DNA from: Pseudonocardiales bacterium
Lineage (GTDB): Bacteria > Actinomycetota > Actinomycetes > Mycobacteriales > Pseudonocardiaceae
Direction: 5' to 3'
Assembly: GCA_019240665.1 (NCBI GenBank)
Contig: JAFAXZ010000178.1
Location: 1-42,655 of the forward strand
Length of the DNA: 42,655 nt
Part shown: positions 18,576-27,741 of the stretch, one piece after another
Layout of the letters: the number at the start of each line of letters is the position of its first letter
Position numbering within the stretch: position 1 is the first letter of the stretch
Notes under the pieces: model-generated
Told to the model about the DNA's origin: nothing
The model's input: the letters and a program-made list of their open reading frames with translations, nothing else
Databases searched by the model: none
Translations under genes and position numbers: made by a program

Positions 18576-19516
18576 GGTGCGGCTGAGGGCACCTGGGTGG
18601 CCTGGGTCATCCGGCGGGAAACAGCCAACGTTCCGGCGATCGCGGCAACGAGAGTCGGGTGATAGTGGTTGCGAAACGCCTTGGCAACCTCCCGCGGCAC
18701 CCGCACCGGCCCGTAAGGCACCAATCCGTCGGCATGTTGGGCGCCGGCCAGGTATTCCCAGGCCTGCGGATAAAAATCAGGCTCGGTGAGGCACAAATCG
18801 ACGATCAACAACTCGGCGATCAGATCCCACTGACCAGCTTCGAGATAGACCTCCAACCAGGCCGGCAACCAGGCATGCAGGTAGACCTGCACATGATTCG
18901 GCAAGCCGCTGGGATGGGCACCCCAATCGGTGAGGTGAAAGACCGTATGGGTCATCGCATACAAGGTGAGGAAGTCGACCGCCCACGGCTCGGGGGTGCC
19001 GCCCAGCCAGGTACGAGCGGTCAGAGTCGCGATGTCGGCGCGGTCGGGCAGGCCCAGAGTACGGTTGGCGTTAACCACCGCCAGCGCCCGGTTGGGCATG
19101 AGCTCGGCTACCTGCGCCGCGCGCAAGCCGCCCAGGTGCGCAAGCAACTCCGCTAGCTGTCGGTGGTGGTACCCGGCGCGAACGAACGGCGCGTAGACCT
19201 CCATCGGATACGTGGTAACCGGGTTGGCGCGCTGCAACTCATACAACACCTCACCGCCGCGCAGCTGCCGCCAGGCAAACTCGACCAGCGTAGCGGCGAT
19301 GTGCGCCTGCCGGTGCCCGGCTGCTCCCTCGCGGATCACCAGGGATCCAACCAGCGCCAACTCACCGAGTGGTTTGATCTTCCCATCGGCATCGACTTGG
19401 TCGGGCGGCACCTGCTCCGGCAGCGTGAAGTGCTCGACAGCCGCGTCCAGCCAGCCCAGCGCGCGCCCCGCCACCTGCTGCGCTGTCGCGGCAGCAGCAG
19501 CTGCGGACGATGTCAC
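18572..19516 (-). CDS. Uncharacterised alpha-helical protein, DUF6895-like
   Basis: LGWLDAAVEHFTLPEQ...KPLGELALVGSLV...FLTLYAMTHTVFHLTDWGAHPSGLPNHVQVYLHAWLPAWLEVYLEAGQWDLIAELLIVDLCL. Family name from memory only. GTG start coupled to upstream TGA (GTGA). Confidence 0.7.
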   Translation of the reverse strand: MTSSAAAAAATAQQVAGRALGWLDAAVEHFTLPEQVPPDQVDADGKIKPLGELALVGSLVIREGAAGHRQAHIAATLVEFAWRQLRGGEVLYELQRANPVTTYPMEVYAPFVRAGYHHRQLAELLAHLGGLRAAQVAELMPNRALAVVNANRTLGLPDRADIATLTARTWLGGTPEPWAVDFLTLYAMTHTVFHLTDWGAHPSGLPNHVQVYLHAWLPAWLEVYLEAGQWDLIAELLIVDLCLTEPDFYPQAWEYLAGAQHADGLVPYGPVRVPREVAKAFRNHYHPTLVAAIAGTLAVSRRMTQATQVPSAAP

Positions 19517-20244
19517 GAGACTGACCCCTCCCGGCTGCGACGCGCCACCGCGAGTTCCAGCAACAGCCGAGCGTTCGGCTCGGCGACCAGCTCCACATGT
19601 CGCATCACCGGCTCCAGCGGAAACCACGGATCCTCCACCGGCTCATTTTCGGCGAGCAGCCAGCGGACCAGCCGCACGGCGGTCAGATAATCCCGACGCA
19701 GCATGGCCCAGGTCACCCCTCGGGCCACCTCCTGCGGGTATCGGCGCACCTGAGCGTGCACGGGGCTGTCCACACCAGGTGAGGCCAGCGGCGATAACTG
19801 CGCTAGCACTACCGCCCACCGTAGCCAGCCGCGGTCCCGGCCAACACCCGCTCCCCGCGGATAGGGTCGGGCGAATCCGCGCGCACCCAGGCGGGTCAGC
19901 ACCTGGCCGGTGGCCCAGTCCCGCAGTGCCCGTACCGGCACCCCGCCTTCGAGCTGGCTCGCTATCTGGGCACCTGGCGCGGCCATCGGAAAGACGCGCA
20001 GGCTGGCCGCTACCATCTCTGCATCCTCCGCGCTAAACCGGTGCCCGCTCAACACGAACGGCGCGAGGGCATCCGGGCCGAGTATCCGGAGCGCGGCCAG
20101 TCCCGCCATACCCTCAGACCCGGGGAGCTGGTCGCGGAGTCGGAAAACACCGTCCGCACTCCCCAGGGCACACACAACGCTCGCGGCCAGCCTCTCCACC
20201 GCCGCGGCGTACACCACCCGCGGCGAACCGGAGACCACCGACAT
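19513..20244 (-). CDS. Uncharacterised protein in peptide/serine hydrolase operon
   Basis: MSVVSGSPRVVYAAAVERLAASVVCALG... continuous ORF; starts 4 nt after the stop of the upstream 65-aa ORF and ends overlapping the next start. Confidence 0.7.
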   Translation of the reverse strand: MSVVSGSPRVVYAAAVERLAASVVCALGSADGVFRLRDQLPGSEGMAGLAALRILGPDALAPFVLSGHRFSAEDAEMVAASLRVFPMAAPGAQIASQLEGGVPVRALRDWATGQVLTRLGARGFARPYPRGAGVGRDRGWLRWAVVLAQLSPLASPGVDSPVHAQVRRYPQEVARGVTWAMLRRDYLTAVRLVRWLLAENEPVEDPWFPLEPVMRHVELVAEPNARLLLELAVARRSREGSVS

Positions 20245-20248
20245 GTCG

Positions 20249-20446
20249 CTATTCGTCGTCCGGGTCGTCCGTCGGCTCCGTTGGCGAGACCAGGGCAAGA
20301 ACAAGAGCGCTAGCTGGCGGACTGTAGAGCGGCGGGTCGGCAACCAGGCGCTCCGAAGGCTCCATCAACTCCGCCACCGCAGTCTGCTCCTGGTCCGAGG
20401 CCACCAACCCCGCTCCGACCGTATGGGGTGTTTCTGTCAGCTCCAT
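20249..20446 (-). CDS. Small 65-aa protein, candidate precursor or regulatory peptide
   Basis: MELTETPHTVGAGLVASDQEQTAVAELMEPSERLVADPPLYSPPASALVLALVSPTEPTDDPDDE*, with GGAGGAGCAAGCGTC before the ATG. Confidence 0.65.
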   Translation of the reverse strand: MELTETPHTVGAGLVASDQEQTAVAELMEPSERLVADPPLYSPPASALVLALVSPTEPTDDPDDE

Positions 20447-20507
20447 GACGCTTGCTCCTCCCACTCGACTCCACTGCTTGCAGCAGAGCACCCACTCACG
20501 TCACTTT

Positions 20508-20577
20508 TCATATATAGCCTAAGAAATACACAACATCGATTTCTCTATCAGGTGATTCCCGGCTCTATCAGGTGATT
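20508..20577 (-). promoter_or_regulatory. Candidate promoter with upstream 15-bp direct repeat (CTCTATCAGGTGATT x2, 20-bp period)
   Basis: Plus-strand copies at 20543-20557 and 20563-20577. On the minus strand they lie just upstream of an AT-rich TATATAT -10-like element near 20509-20516, upstream of the 65-aa ORF. Confidence 0.5.
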
Positions 20578-20765
20578 TCTGACGGTGGGACACTCCCATT
20601 CATCCGCCTAAACTGCTCGCCTGCGATAATTGGGACGTAACACCCCGTCGCCATTGGCAGCACCGAGCGTCACTAGCCTCAGCTCTTCACGATCTTGGCG
20701 GCGTGCCTGGGGTTGGATACGCAGAATAACGACCTCTCACGGGTAGCCCACGCGGTGGTCATTGC

Positions 20766-21701
20766 CTAAGTCGCGTCGTCGTAGCGGGGTGTCGCGTCAT
20801 CCGATGGCACGTGTTCCACCTGATGATCCAGCGGCGAGGGCTGGTCAGGGTCGAGATCGTCCCAGCCCTGCTCGGCTCGTCGGTGCGCGACGGCGCGGTC
20901 ATGCGCCCGAGCGATCAGCACCGCGGTCTCGAACAGCACGACTAGTGCGAAGGCCAGCGCCAACATGGAGATTGGATCGTTGCCGGGGGTGGCGACTGCG
21001 GCCACGACGAACAGCCCGAACAGGATCCCGCGTTGCCAACGCTTCAACTTCGCATACGGCAGCACACCGACCCGGTTGAGCATCACCACCAGCAGCGGCA
21101 GCTCGAAGGTCAAGCCGAAAACCGCCAGCATGGTGAGCAGGAAGCTGACATAGGACTGACCTGTCAACGCGGTAATGAACTGGCCGCCGCCGAGGTTCGC
21201 CAAGAAGGACAGGCCAGTAGGCACCACGTAGTAGGCGAGGACGGCACCCCCGGCGAATAGCACACTCGCCGTACCGACGAAAGTCAGCGCGAACTTACGC
21301 TCCTTGTCATAAAGGCCAGGCGTAATGAACGCCCATATCTGATAGATCCAGATCGGAGCGGTCAACACCGCACCCGCCGCAACGCCCACCTCCATTCGGA
21401 GGGTGAACACCTCAAACGGGGCGGTCTGCAGCAATTGACACCGGCCCGGATTCGGGGTCAGCCGTAGCGTGGGGGGCAGAGCGCAATACGGGCCAGTGAG
21501 CAGGTCGCCGAGGCTGGGCAAGCCGAACGGCGACACCCCCCACCAGACGAACCCGAGGACGCCGCCGAACGCGATCGCCGACAGCGCGATTAACAATCGG
21601 TAGCGCAGCTCGCGAAGGTGCTCCATGAAGGGCATGCGGCCCTCCGGATTCATCTTGCGCCGGCGGCCCGGTCGAGCTGGAAAACGCATCCCGCTCACCA
21701 C
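20766..21701 (-). CDS. tatC: Twin-arginine translocase subunit TatC
   Basis: MPFMEHLRELRYRLLIALSAIAFGGVLGFVWW, MRMEVGVAAGAVLTAPIWIYQIWAFITPGLYDKERKFA, FGLTFELPLLVVMLNRVGVL, ATPGNDPISML. Confidence 0.94.
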   Translation of the reverse strand: MVSGMRFPARPGRRRKMNPEGRMPFMEHLRELRYRLLIALSAIAFGGVLGFVWWGVSPFGLPSLGDLLTGPYCALPPTLRLTPNPGRCQLLQTAPFEVFTLRMEVGVAAGAVLTAPIWIYQIWAFITPGLYDKERKFALTFVGTASVLFAGGAVLAYYVVPTGLSFLANLGGGQFITALTGQSYVSFLLTMLAVFGLTFELPLLVVMLNRVGVLPYAKLKRWQRGILFGLFVVAAVATPGNDPISMLALAFALVVLFETAVLIARAHDRAVAHRRAEQGWDDLDPDQPSPLDHQVEHVPSDDATPRYDDAT

Positions 21702-22048
21702 TCCTCGCCATCAGCGGATAGTGCCGTTGCGGCACCGGAATTTCCCAACCCGGACGGAATACCCATTGCGGGCCCCCTCTCGTGCCTCGGGTGCGGGATC
21801 GATGCTACGCGGCCGATGATGGGTGGGAGCTGTCCAGAGTTCCGCCAGTTGCGGTGGCGTCGCCGGTCCAACTGCACCCGCAGTGCAGCGGTCCGCGCCG
21901 CCAGCAAGCCCGTGCGATCGACCCAGTGAGCACGGCTGCGGTGCACCGTCCCGGCCAGCCGGCGCGCTGGGCCGGCCAGTCGCGTCAGCAACGTGAGCAG
22001 TACCACGACGCCAGCGGCGGCCGCCAACACGCTGATCAGGTAAGGCAC
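21695..22048 (-). CDS. Small single-TM membrane protein between pafC and tatC
   Basis: (GTG)PYLISVLAAAAGVVVLLTLLTRLAGPARRLAGTVHRSRAHWVDRTGLLAARTAALRVQLDRRRHR...; starts about 10 nt after the pafC stop, stop overlaps tatC start. Confidence 0.55.
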   Translation of the reverse strand: MPYLISVLAAAAGVVVLLTLLTRLAGPARRLAGTVHRSRAHWVDRTGLLAARTAALRVQLDRRRHRNWRNSGQLPPIIGRVASIPHPRHERGPAMGIPSGLGNSGAATALSADGEEW

Positions 22049-22058
22049 ACTGATGACG

Positions 22059-23021
22059 TTAGCTCGCCTCGTGCGAGGGCAGGTGGCTGGACCTGCGCAC
22101 CGCCGCGAGGGCCCGCTGCGCCACCGCCGCAGCCAACTCGGCGGGTTCCCGGACAACGACGTCGGCGCCCAACCCCAGCACCAGACGCACCATCCACCCG
22201 GTCTCGGCGTACCGCATTCGCACAGTCGCGGCTCCCCCTTCACCCTCGATCAGCTCGTCCACCGGGTAGTACTCAGCGACCCAGCGAGCGTCCGGGGCCA
22301 GGGTAAGCACGGCGATCTGCTGGCCGGGTTGGGCGCGGAACAGCCCGGCGGAGGAGTCAGTGGGGCGGGCGTGCGGTGGTGGCACCGCCGGTTCATCCAG
22401 GGTTACGACATGCTCGATGCGATCCAGCCGAAACAGCCGCACGTCCTCGGCGACGCGGCACCAGGCCTCCAGATAGCTGCGTCCTTCGACCAAAAGTAGG
22501 CGCATCGGGTCCACGGTGCGCTCACTCACCGTGTCACGGGACGGTGTGTAGTAGCGGATGCGCAGCGCGCGGTGGCCTTCCAGCGCGTCGCGCACCGCGG
22601 TGAGCGCGGCCTCTTCCCCCCTTGCCAAGCCGACTACCACACCGTCGGCCTGCCCCGCTGCCGCCTCGATCTTGGCCAGTGCCCGGCGCACCGACCCGGC
22701 GTCCACCACGCCAGGCATCTCGGCTAGCGCCCGCAGCGCCACGACTAGGGCGATCGCCTCCGCGCCGGACAGTCGCAGCGGGCGACGCATCCCGGCGTCG
22801 AAGGTGACGGTCACAGTGTCACCCTCGAAGGACAGGTCAATGAGGTCACCGGGCCCGTAACCAGGCAGCCCACACATCCACAGCAGCTCCAAGTCACGGC
22901 GCACCTGCCGGACTGTGACGGAAAAGTCGGAGGCCACCTCCTCGATCGGCACACCGGGCCGAGCCAGCAGATAAGGCACCAAGGCCAGCAGCCGGGGCAA
23001 CCGCTCCGTGACCCCTGCCAT
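22059..23021 (-). CDS. pafC: WYL-domain transcriptional regulator PafC
   Basis: MAGVTERLPRLLALVPYLLARPGVPIEEVASDFSVTVRQVRRDLELLWMCGLPGYGPGDLIDL; ATG overlaps pafB TGA. Confidence 0.92.
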   Translation of the reverse strand: MAGVTERLPRLLALVPYLLARPGVPIEEVASDFSVTVRQVRRDLELLWMCGLPGYGPGDLIDLSFEGDTVTVTFDAGMRRPLRLSGAEAIALVVALRALAEMPGVVDAGSVRRALAKIEAAAGQADGVVVGLARGEEAALTAVRDALEGHRALRIRYYTPSRDTVSERTVDPMRLLLVEGRSYLEAWCRVAEDVRLFRLDRIEHVVTLDEPAVPPPHARPTDSSAGLFRAQPGQQIAVLTLAPDARWVAEYYPVDELIEGEGGAATVRMRYAETGWMVRLVLGLGADVVVREPAELAAAVAQRALAAVRRSSHLPSHEAS

Positions 23022-23995
23022 CAGCCTGCGCTCCCGGCGGCCGCCACCAGCCGGGCCCGCACCGCGGCAGCCAGTTCGGCGGGTTCCAGCACCACGGCGT
23101 CTGGCCCAAGCCCGGCTATCCACCGGGCGGCGACGTCATAACCCGGCAGCTCCACCGCCACGAGGTCGCCTGCGACTCCGTCCAGGGCCATCCTGCCCAG
23201 CACCGTTGCGCGTCGGCGGAGGCCGTGTGCGCGGCCCTCTGCCAGCCATAGCCGGGCGGTGTGTGCCACCGGCGGCGGTTCCGCGGAACCCGCCACGATT
23301 GCCAGAAGATCTACTCCTGCTGGGCGCCGCACCGCCCCCGAGGGACCGACAGTGCGCACCGGACCGACTATCCGGGAGATCCGGAAGCAGCGGGTCGCAT
23401 CCCGGTCTCGGTCGTGTCCCACCACGTACCAGCGGCCCCGCCAGGACACCACCCCCCACGGCTCAAGGGTGCGAGCCGTGGGCTGCCCGGCGGGATGTTT
23501 GCGGTGGGGAAACGTCACGACCTGCCCCGCCTGGACCGCCGAGATCAACGGGATCAGCGCCGGCTCGCTGGCGCGCACCCGTGGTTGCACGACCACCGAA
23601 GGCTCGGTGTCCACCTCCACCCCGGCGGCGCGCAGCTTGAGCAGAGCGCCATGCGCGGCCCCGGCCAGTTGCGGGGAATCCCACAGCCGGGCGGCCAAGG
23701 CGACTGCGGCGGCCTCCTCGGGTTCGAGGTCGATGTCGGGCAGCTCGTAGTCCCGGCGCGCGATGCGGTACCCCTCGCGGGCGTCGAACCCCGGGGCCCG
23801 GCCGGTCTCCAGGGGGACACCCAGTTCGCGCAGCTCAGCCTTATCCCGCTCGAACATCCGGAAGAACGCCTCGTCGGAAGGGGCATCGGCGTAGCCGGGC
23901 ACGATCCGCCGGACCCGTTCAGCGGGCAGGTACTGCCGGCTGGATAACAGGCACAGCACCAGGTTGACCAGACGCTCGACGCGGGCGGACGACAC
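23021..23995 (-). CDS. pafB: WYL-domain transcriptional regulator PafB
   Basis: (GTG)SSARVERLVNLVLCLLSSRQYLPAERVRRIVPGYADAPSDEAFFRMFERDKAELRELGVPLE; located upstream of pafC. Confidence 0.92.
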   Translation of the reverse strand: MSSARVERLVNLVLCLLSSRQYLPAERVRRIVPGYADAPSDEAFFRMFERDKAELRELGVPLETGRAPGFDAREGYRIARRDYELPDIDLEPEEAAAVALAARLWDSPQLAGAAHGALLKLRAAGVEVDTEPSVVVQPRVRASEPALIPLISAVQAGQVVTFPHRKHPAGQPTARTLEPWGVVSWRGRWYVVGHDRDRDATRCFRISRIVGPVRTVGPSGAVRRPAGVDLLAIVAGSAEPPPVAHTARLWLAEGRAHGLRRRATVLGRMALDGVAGDLVAVELPGYDVAARWIAGLGPDAVVLEPAELAAAVRARLVAAAGSAG

Positions 23996-24020
23996 GGGTG
24001 GCAGCCTAACTGTGGACAGC

Positions 24021-24097
24021 CCGTGAGTGGCGATGCGAGCTCCCGGCTCGCCGTGGACTGGCACTGCCACTCACGGCGCTCATAGCGAAGCTATGAG
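24021..24097. repeat. Nested palindromic element at the pafA/pafB junction
   Basis: ccgtgagtggc (24021-24031) pairs with gccactcacgg (24066-24076); inner gcgagc (24035-24040) with gctcgc (24046-24051); second hairpin ctcatagc-gaa-gctatgag (24079-24097) overlaps the pafA stop. Confidence 0.8.
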
Positions 24098-25438
24098 CCG
24101 CTCTACCCGCTCGTCCACCGCGCGGAACGGGTCCTTGCACAACACGGTGCGCTGGGCCTGGTCGTTGAGCTTGAGATGCACCCAGTCGACGGTGAAGTCG
24201 CGACCTGCGGCCTGAGCAGCGGCGATGAAGTCGCCGCGCAGCTTGGCTCGGGTGGTGGCGGGTGGGGTGTCCTTGGCGGCTTCGATCTCGCCGTCGTCGG
24301 TCACCCGGTCGACCAGCGCTTTGCGCTGTAACAGGTCGAACAGCCCGCGGCCGCGGCGGATATCGTGGTAGGCGAGGTCCAATTGAGCGATCCGCGGGTT
24401 GGACAGGTCCATCCGATGCTTGGCCCGGTAGCGTTCCACCAGCCGGTGCTTGATTGCCCAGTCGACCTCACGATCGATCAGGCCAAGATCGTGCTGCTCC
24501 ACAGCACGCAGCGTGCGGTCCCACAGCTCCATGACCCGGTCGGTCAGTGGATCGGACCCGCGGCGGGCGACGTGATCCGCGGCGCGCGCGTAGTACTCCC
24601 GCTGGATCTCCAACGCAGAGGCCTCGCGGCCGCCGGCCAGCCGCACCCCGCGCCGGCCGGTGAGATCGTGGCTGATCTCACGGATCGCCCGGATCGGGTT
24701 GTCCAGCGTGAAGTCGCGAAACGCAACGCCCTCCTCCACCATCTCCAAGACCAAGTTAGCGGTGCCCACCTTGAGCAAAGTGGTCACCTCGGACATGTTC
24801 GAATCGCCAACGATCACGTGCAGGCGGCGATACCGTTCGGCGTCGGCGTGCGGCTCATCCCGGGTGTTGATGATCGGGCGGGAACGGGTGGTCGCCGAGG
24901 AGACTCCCTCCCAGATGTGTTCAGCCCGCTGCGACAGGCAGTACACCGCACCGCGGGGTGTCTGCAGCACCTTACCCGCGCCGCAGACCAGCTGCCGGGT
25001 GACCAGGAAGGGCAACAGCACATCGGCGATCCGCGAGAATTCACCAGCACGAGCTACCAAATAGTTTTCGTGGCAGCCGTAGGAGTTACCTGCGGAGTCG
25101 GTGTTGTTCTTGAACAGGAAGATGTCGCCGCCAATGCCCTCGTCGGCCAGCCGCCGCTCGGCGTCCACCAGGAGGTCCTCGAGGATCCGCTCGCCGGCCT
25201 TGTCATGGGTCACCAGCTGAGCCAAGTCATCACACTCAGCAGTGGCGTACTCCGGGTGCGAGCCCACGTCCAAGTAGAGGCGGGACCCGTTGCGCAGGAA
25301 GACGTTGGACGAGCGACCCCATGAGACCACCCGGCGGAACAGATAGCGGGCGACTTCGTCCGGCGACAGCCTGCGCTGGCCGTGGAAGGTGCAGGTGACC
25401 CCGAATTCGGTCTCAATGCCGAAGATCCGCCGCTGCAT
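24080..25438 (-). CDS. pafA: Pup-protein ligase PafA
   Basis: [70 protein letters not shown]. Confidence 0.97.
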   Translation of the reverse strand: MQRRIFGIETEFGVTCTFHGQRRLSPDEVARYLFRRVVSWGRSSNVFLRNGSRLYLDVGSHPEYATAECDDLAQLVTHDKAGERILEDLLVDAERRLADEGIGGDIFLFKNNTDSAGNSYGCHENYLVARAGEFSRIADVLLPFLVTRQLVCGAGKVLQTPRGAVYCLSQRAEHIWEGVSSATTRSRPIINTRDEPHADAERYRRLHVIVGDSNMSEVTTLLKVGTANLVLEMVEEGVAFRDFTLDNPIRAIREISHDLTGRRGVRLAGGREASALEIQREYYARAADHVARRGSDPLTDRVMELWDRTLRAVEQHDLGLIDREVDWAIKHRLVERYRAKHRMDLSNPRIAQLDLAYHDIRRGRGLFDLLQRKALVDRVTDDGEIEAAKDTPPATTRAKLRGDFIAAAQAAGRDFTVDWVHLKLNDQAQRTVLCKDPFRAVDERVERLIASL

Positions 25439-25647
25439 GCCTTCCAGCCTAGGCCGCTGTGGCCATCCTGCAGGCCGTCCGTACGGGCTCACTTAAGCTG
25501 TGACGGTGCAGAGTTGGTTGCGCAGAGTAGCGCAGGAAATCAACCGCGCCGACCGCGAGCTGGTACGGTGTAGCGCGGCCATCCCACGCTGGCGCCTGCT
25601 GATCCGGAGCCCGACCCGGAACGCTGAGGACACCCAGCCGGCGCCAG

Positions 25648-26448
25648 TCAGGTGCCGGTGCTGGGCCCACCGTTCGTGCCATCGGCGCCCGTACCGGTGT
25701 CTGACGGCATAGGGCCAGGGAGGTCCTCGGCGGCCGAGGCCTCCGCGCTGGTGAGCAGCGCGGTGAGGGCAGTCCCGGTGATGCGGCGGAAGGCGCGGCG
25801 CGGACGGGACCGGTCCAAGACCGCGACCTCGAGCTGGCCGACGCCCAGGATGCGTGTTCCGGCCCCGTTGACGCTGGTGGAGACCGAGCTCAGGGCAGTC
25901 ACTGCGGCAGCGACGGCCTCCGCAGTGTCCATGTCCTGTCGGAAGGGCTCCTTGAGCGCCGTGGAGATGACGTCGGCCTGGCCTCCCATCACGACGAAGT
26001 CCGGCTCGTCAACGATCGAGCCGTCGTAGGTCAGGTGGTAGAGCTGATCGGAGTCGGGGTTGGAACCCACCTCGGCGACGCACAGCTCCACCTCGAAAGG
26101 CTTCTGCTGCTCTGAGAAGATCGTCCCCAAAGTCTGTGCGTAGGCGTTGGCCAACGCCCGTCCGGTTACGTCACGCCGATCGTAGGAGTAGCCGCGAACG
26201 TCGGCGTGCCGGATCCCGGCTTGGCGGAGGTTCTCGTACTCATTGTAGCGGCCGACGGCGGCGAAGCCGATCCGATCGTAGATCTCCGAAACCTTGTGCA
26301 GCGCTGTGGACAGGTTCTCGGCGACGAACAGCACGCCACGTGAGTAACTGAGCACGACGACACCGCGGCCCCGGGCGATGCCCTTGCGGGCGAGCTCCGA
26401 GCGGTCGCGCATGACCTGCTCGACCGAGGCGTAGAACGGCATTGTCAC
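25648..26448 (-). CDS. prcA: 20S proteasome subunit alpha PrcA
   Basis: [81 protein letters not shown]. Confidence 0.97.
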   Translation of the reverse strand: MTMPFYASVEQVMRDRSELARKGIARGRGVVVLSYSRGVLFVAENLSTALHKVSEIYDRIGFAAVGRYNEYENLRQAGIRHADVRGYSYDRRDVTGRALANAYAQTLGTIFSEQQKPFEVELCVAEVGSNPDSDQLYHLTYDGSIVDEPDFVVMGGQADVISTALKEPFRQDMDTAEAVAAAVTALSSVSTSVNGAGTRILGVGQLEVAVLDRSRPRRAFRRITGTALTALLTSAEASAAEDLPGPMPSDTGTGADGTNGGPSTGT

Positions 26449-26499
26449 AGCGGGAACTCCTGGGTGGAGACGGATTCAGCAGGAAAGATGAGGGTAGCG

Positions 26500-27360
26500 T
26501 CAGCCGCCGGGCTTGCGCTTGCGGGTTTCCACCACAAGGTCGGCGACCTGACCGGCCTGCTCGTCGGACATCCGGACAGCCCCGTCCGCTGCGGTGACCG
26601 TGACCACCACCGGGTAGATCTGGTGGACGAGGTCCAACCCGCCGGTCGCACTGTCATCGTCGGCGGCGTCGTACAAGGCCTCCATGGCAACCCGGACAGC
26701 GGCGTCGACCTCCATCATCGGGTCATGCAGCTTTTTCAACGATGAGCGAGCGAACAACGAACCCGAGCCCACTGAGTAATAACCGAGCATCTCGTCGTAT
26801 CGGCCGCCGACAACATCGTAGGAGACGATTCGACCGGCCCGGTCCGGCTCGGTGGAATCGAGGTCGTAGCCGACGAACAGCGGCACCGCTGCTAGCCCCT
26901 GCATGGCGCCTTCGAGATTGCCTCGAACCATGCCGGCCAGTTTGTTCGCCTTGCCGTCCAGGGTCAGCGGCACCCCTTCAATCTTCTCGTAGTGCCGCAG
27001 TTCGACGGCGAACAACCGCACCATCTCCAAGGCGACACCGGCTGTCCCGGCGATACCCACCGCGGAGTAGTCGTCGACGACGAACACTTTCTCCATATCG
27101 CGCTGGGCGATGAGGTTGCCCCTCGTCGCCCGGCGGTCCCCCGCGATGAGCACCCCGCCGCTGAAGGTGGCCGCCACGATGGTCGTGCCGTGCCGGCCGA
27201 CCACCGGTTCAGCGCCAGCCGGCACACTGCTCACCCGGCGACCGGGCAACAGCTCAGGGGACGTCGCGGCGAGGAAATCGGTGAACGACGAGTTGCCCAC
27301 CATGAAGTACGACGCCGGCAAAGCTGCGCCCGGATAGCGCCCGACCGAGGACTGGTCCAT
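26500..27360 (-). CDS. prcB: 20S proteasome subunit beta PrcB
   Basis: Propeptide followed by [51 protein letters not shown] (N-terminal catalytic Thr). Confidence 0.97.
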   Translation of the reverse strand: MDQSSVGRYPGAALPASYFMVGNSSFTDFLAATSPELLPGRRVSSVPAGAEPVVGRHGTTIVAATFSGGVLIAGDRRATRGNLIAQRDMEKVFVVDDYSAVGIAGTAGVALEMVRLFAVELRHYEKIEGVPLTLDGKANKLAGMVRGNLEGAMQGLAAVPLFVGYDLDSTEPDRAGRIVSYDVVGGRYDEMLGYYSVGSGSLFARSSLKKLHDPMMEVDAAVRVAMEALYDAADDDSATGGLDLVHQIYPVVVTVTAADGAVRMSDEQAGQVADLVVETRKRKPGG

Positions 27361-27472
27361 CGGCTGTGATCGTCTCCTTGCTCCCGTTGTCCCAGTTTCT
27401 CCTGTGAGGAGTCTGTCGTGTGCCAGTCACCCGCTGTACCGAACATGATGCCCGGACCGCTCGGCTAGCCTG

Positions 27473-27664
27473 TCACTGGCCGCCCTTCTGGACATAGGCC
27501 CGGACGAAGTCCTCGGCGTTCTCCTCGAGCACATCGTCGATCTCGTCAAGGATCGCGTCCACGTCCTCACCGAGCTTCTCCCGACGTTCCTGACCGACTG
27601 GCGCACCGTCGGTCGTCTCGTCGTCTCCACCGCCGCCTTGGCGTTGTACCTTCTCCCGCGACAT
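27473..27664 (-). CDS. pup: Prokaryotic ubiquitin-like protein Pup (GGQ C-terminus)
   Basis: MSREKVQRQGGGGDDETTDGAPVGQERREKLGEDVDAILDEIDDVLEENAEDFVRAYVQKGGQ*. Confidence 0.97.
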   Translation of the reverse strand: MSREKVQRQGGGGDDETTDGAPVGQERREKLGEDVDAILDEIDDVLEENAEDFVRAYVQKGGQ

Positions 27665-27741
27665 TTCGCCTCCCGACCGAGTTGTTTCAAGCCAAACAGT
27701 ACCCAGCAACGCCAACAACTGCCGCCAGGCCAGTCGGGTGA

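Noticed and set aside
24365-25324. 319-aa plus-strand ORF
   Set aside because: Antisense to pafA; no recognisable domain, typical GC-rich shadow ORF.
25439-25647. Possible small gene between pafA and prcA (ORF 25449-25682 minus)
   Set aside because: No good start/RBS or recognisable family, and overlaps the prcA 3' end.
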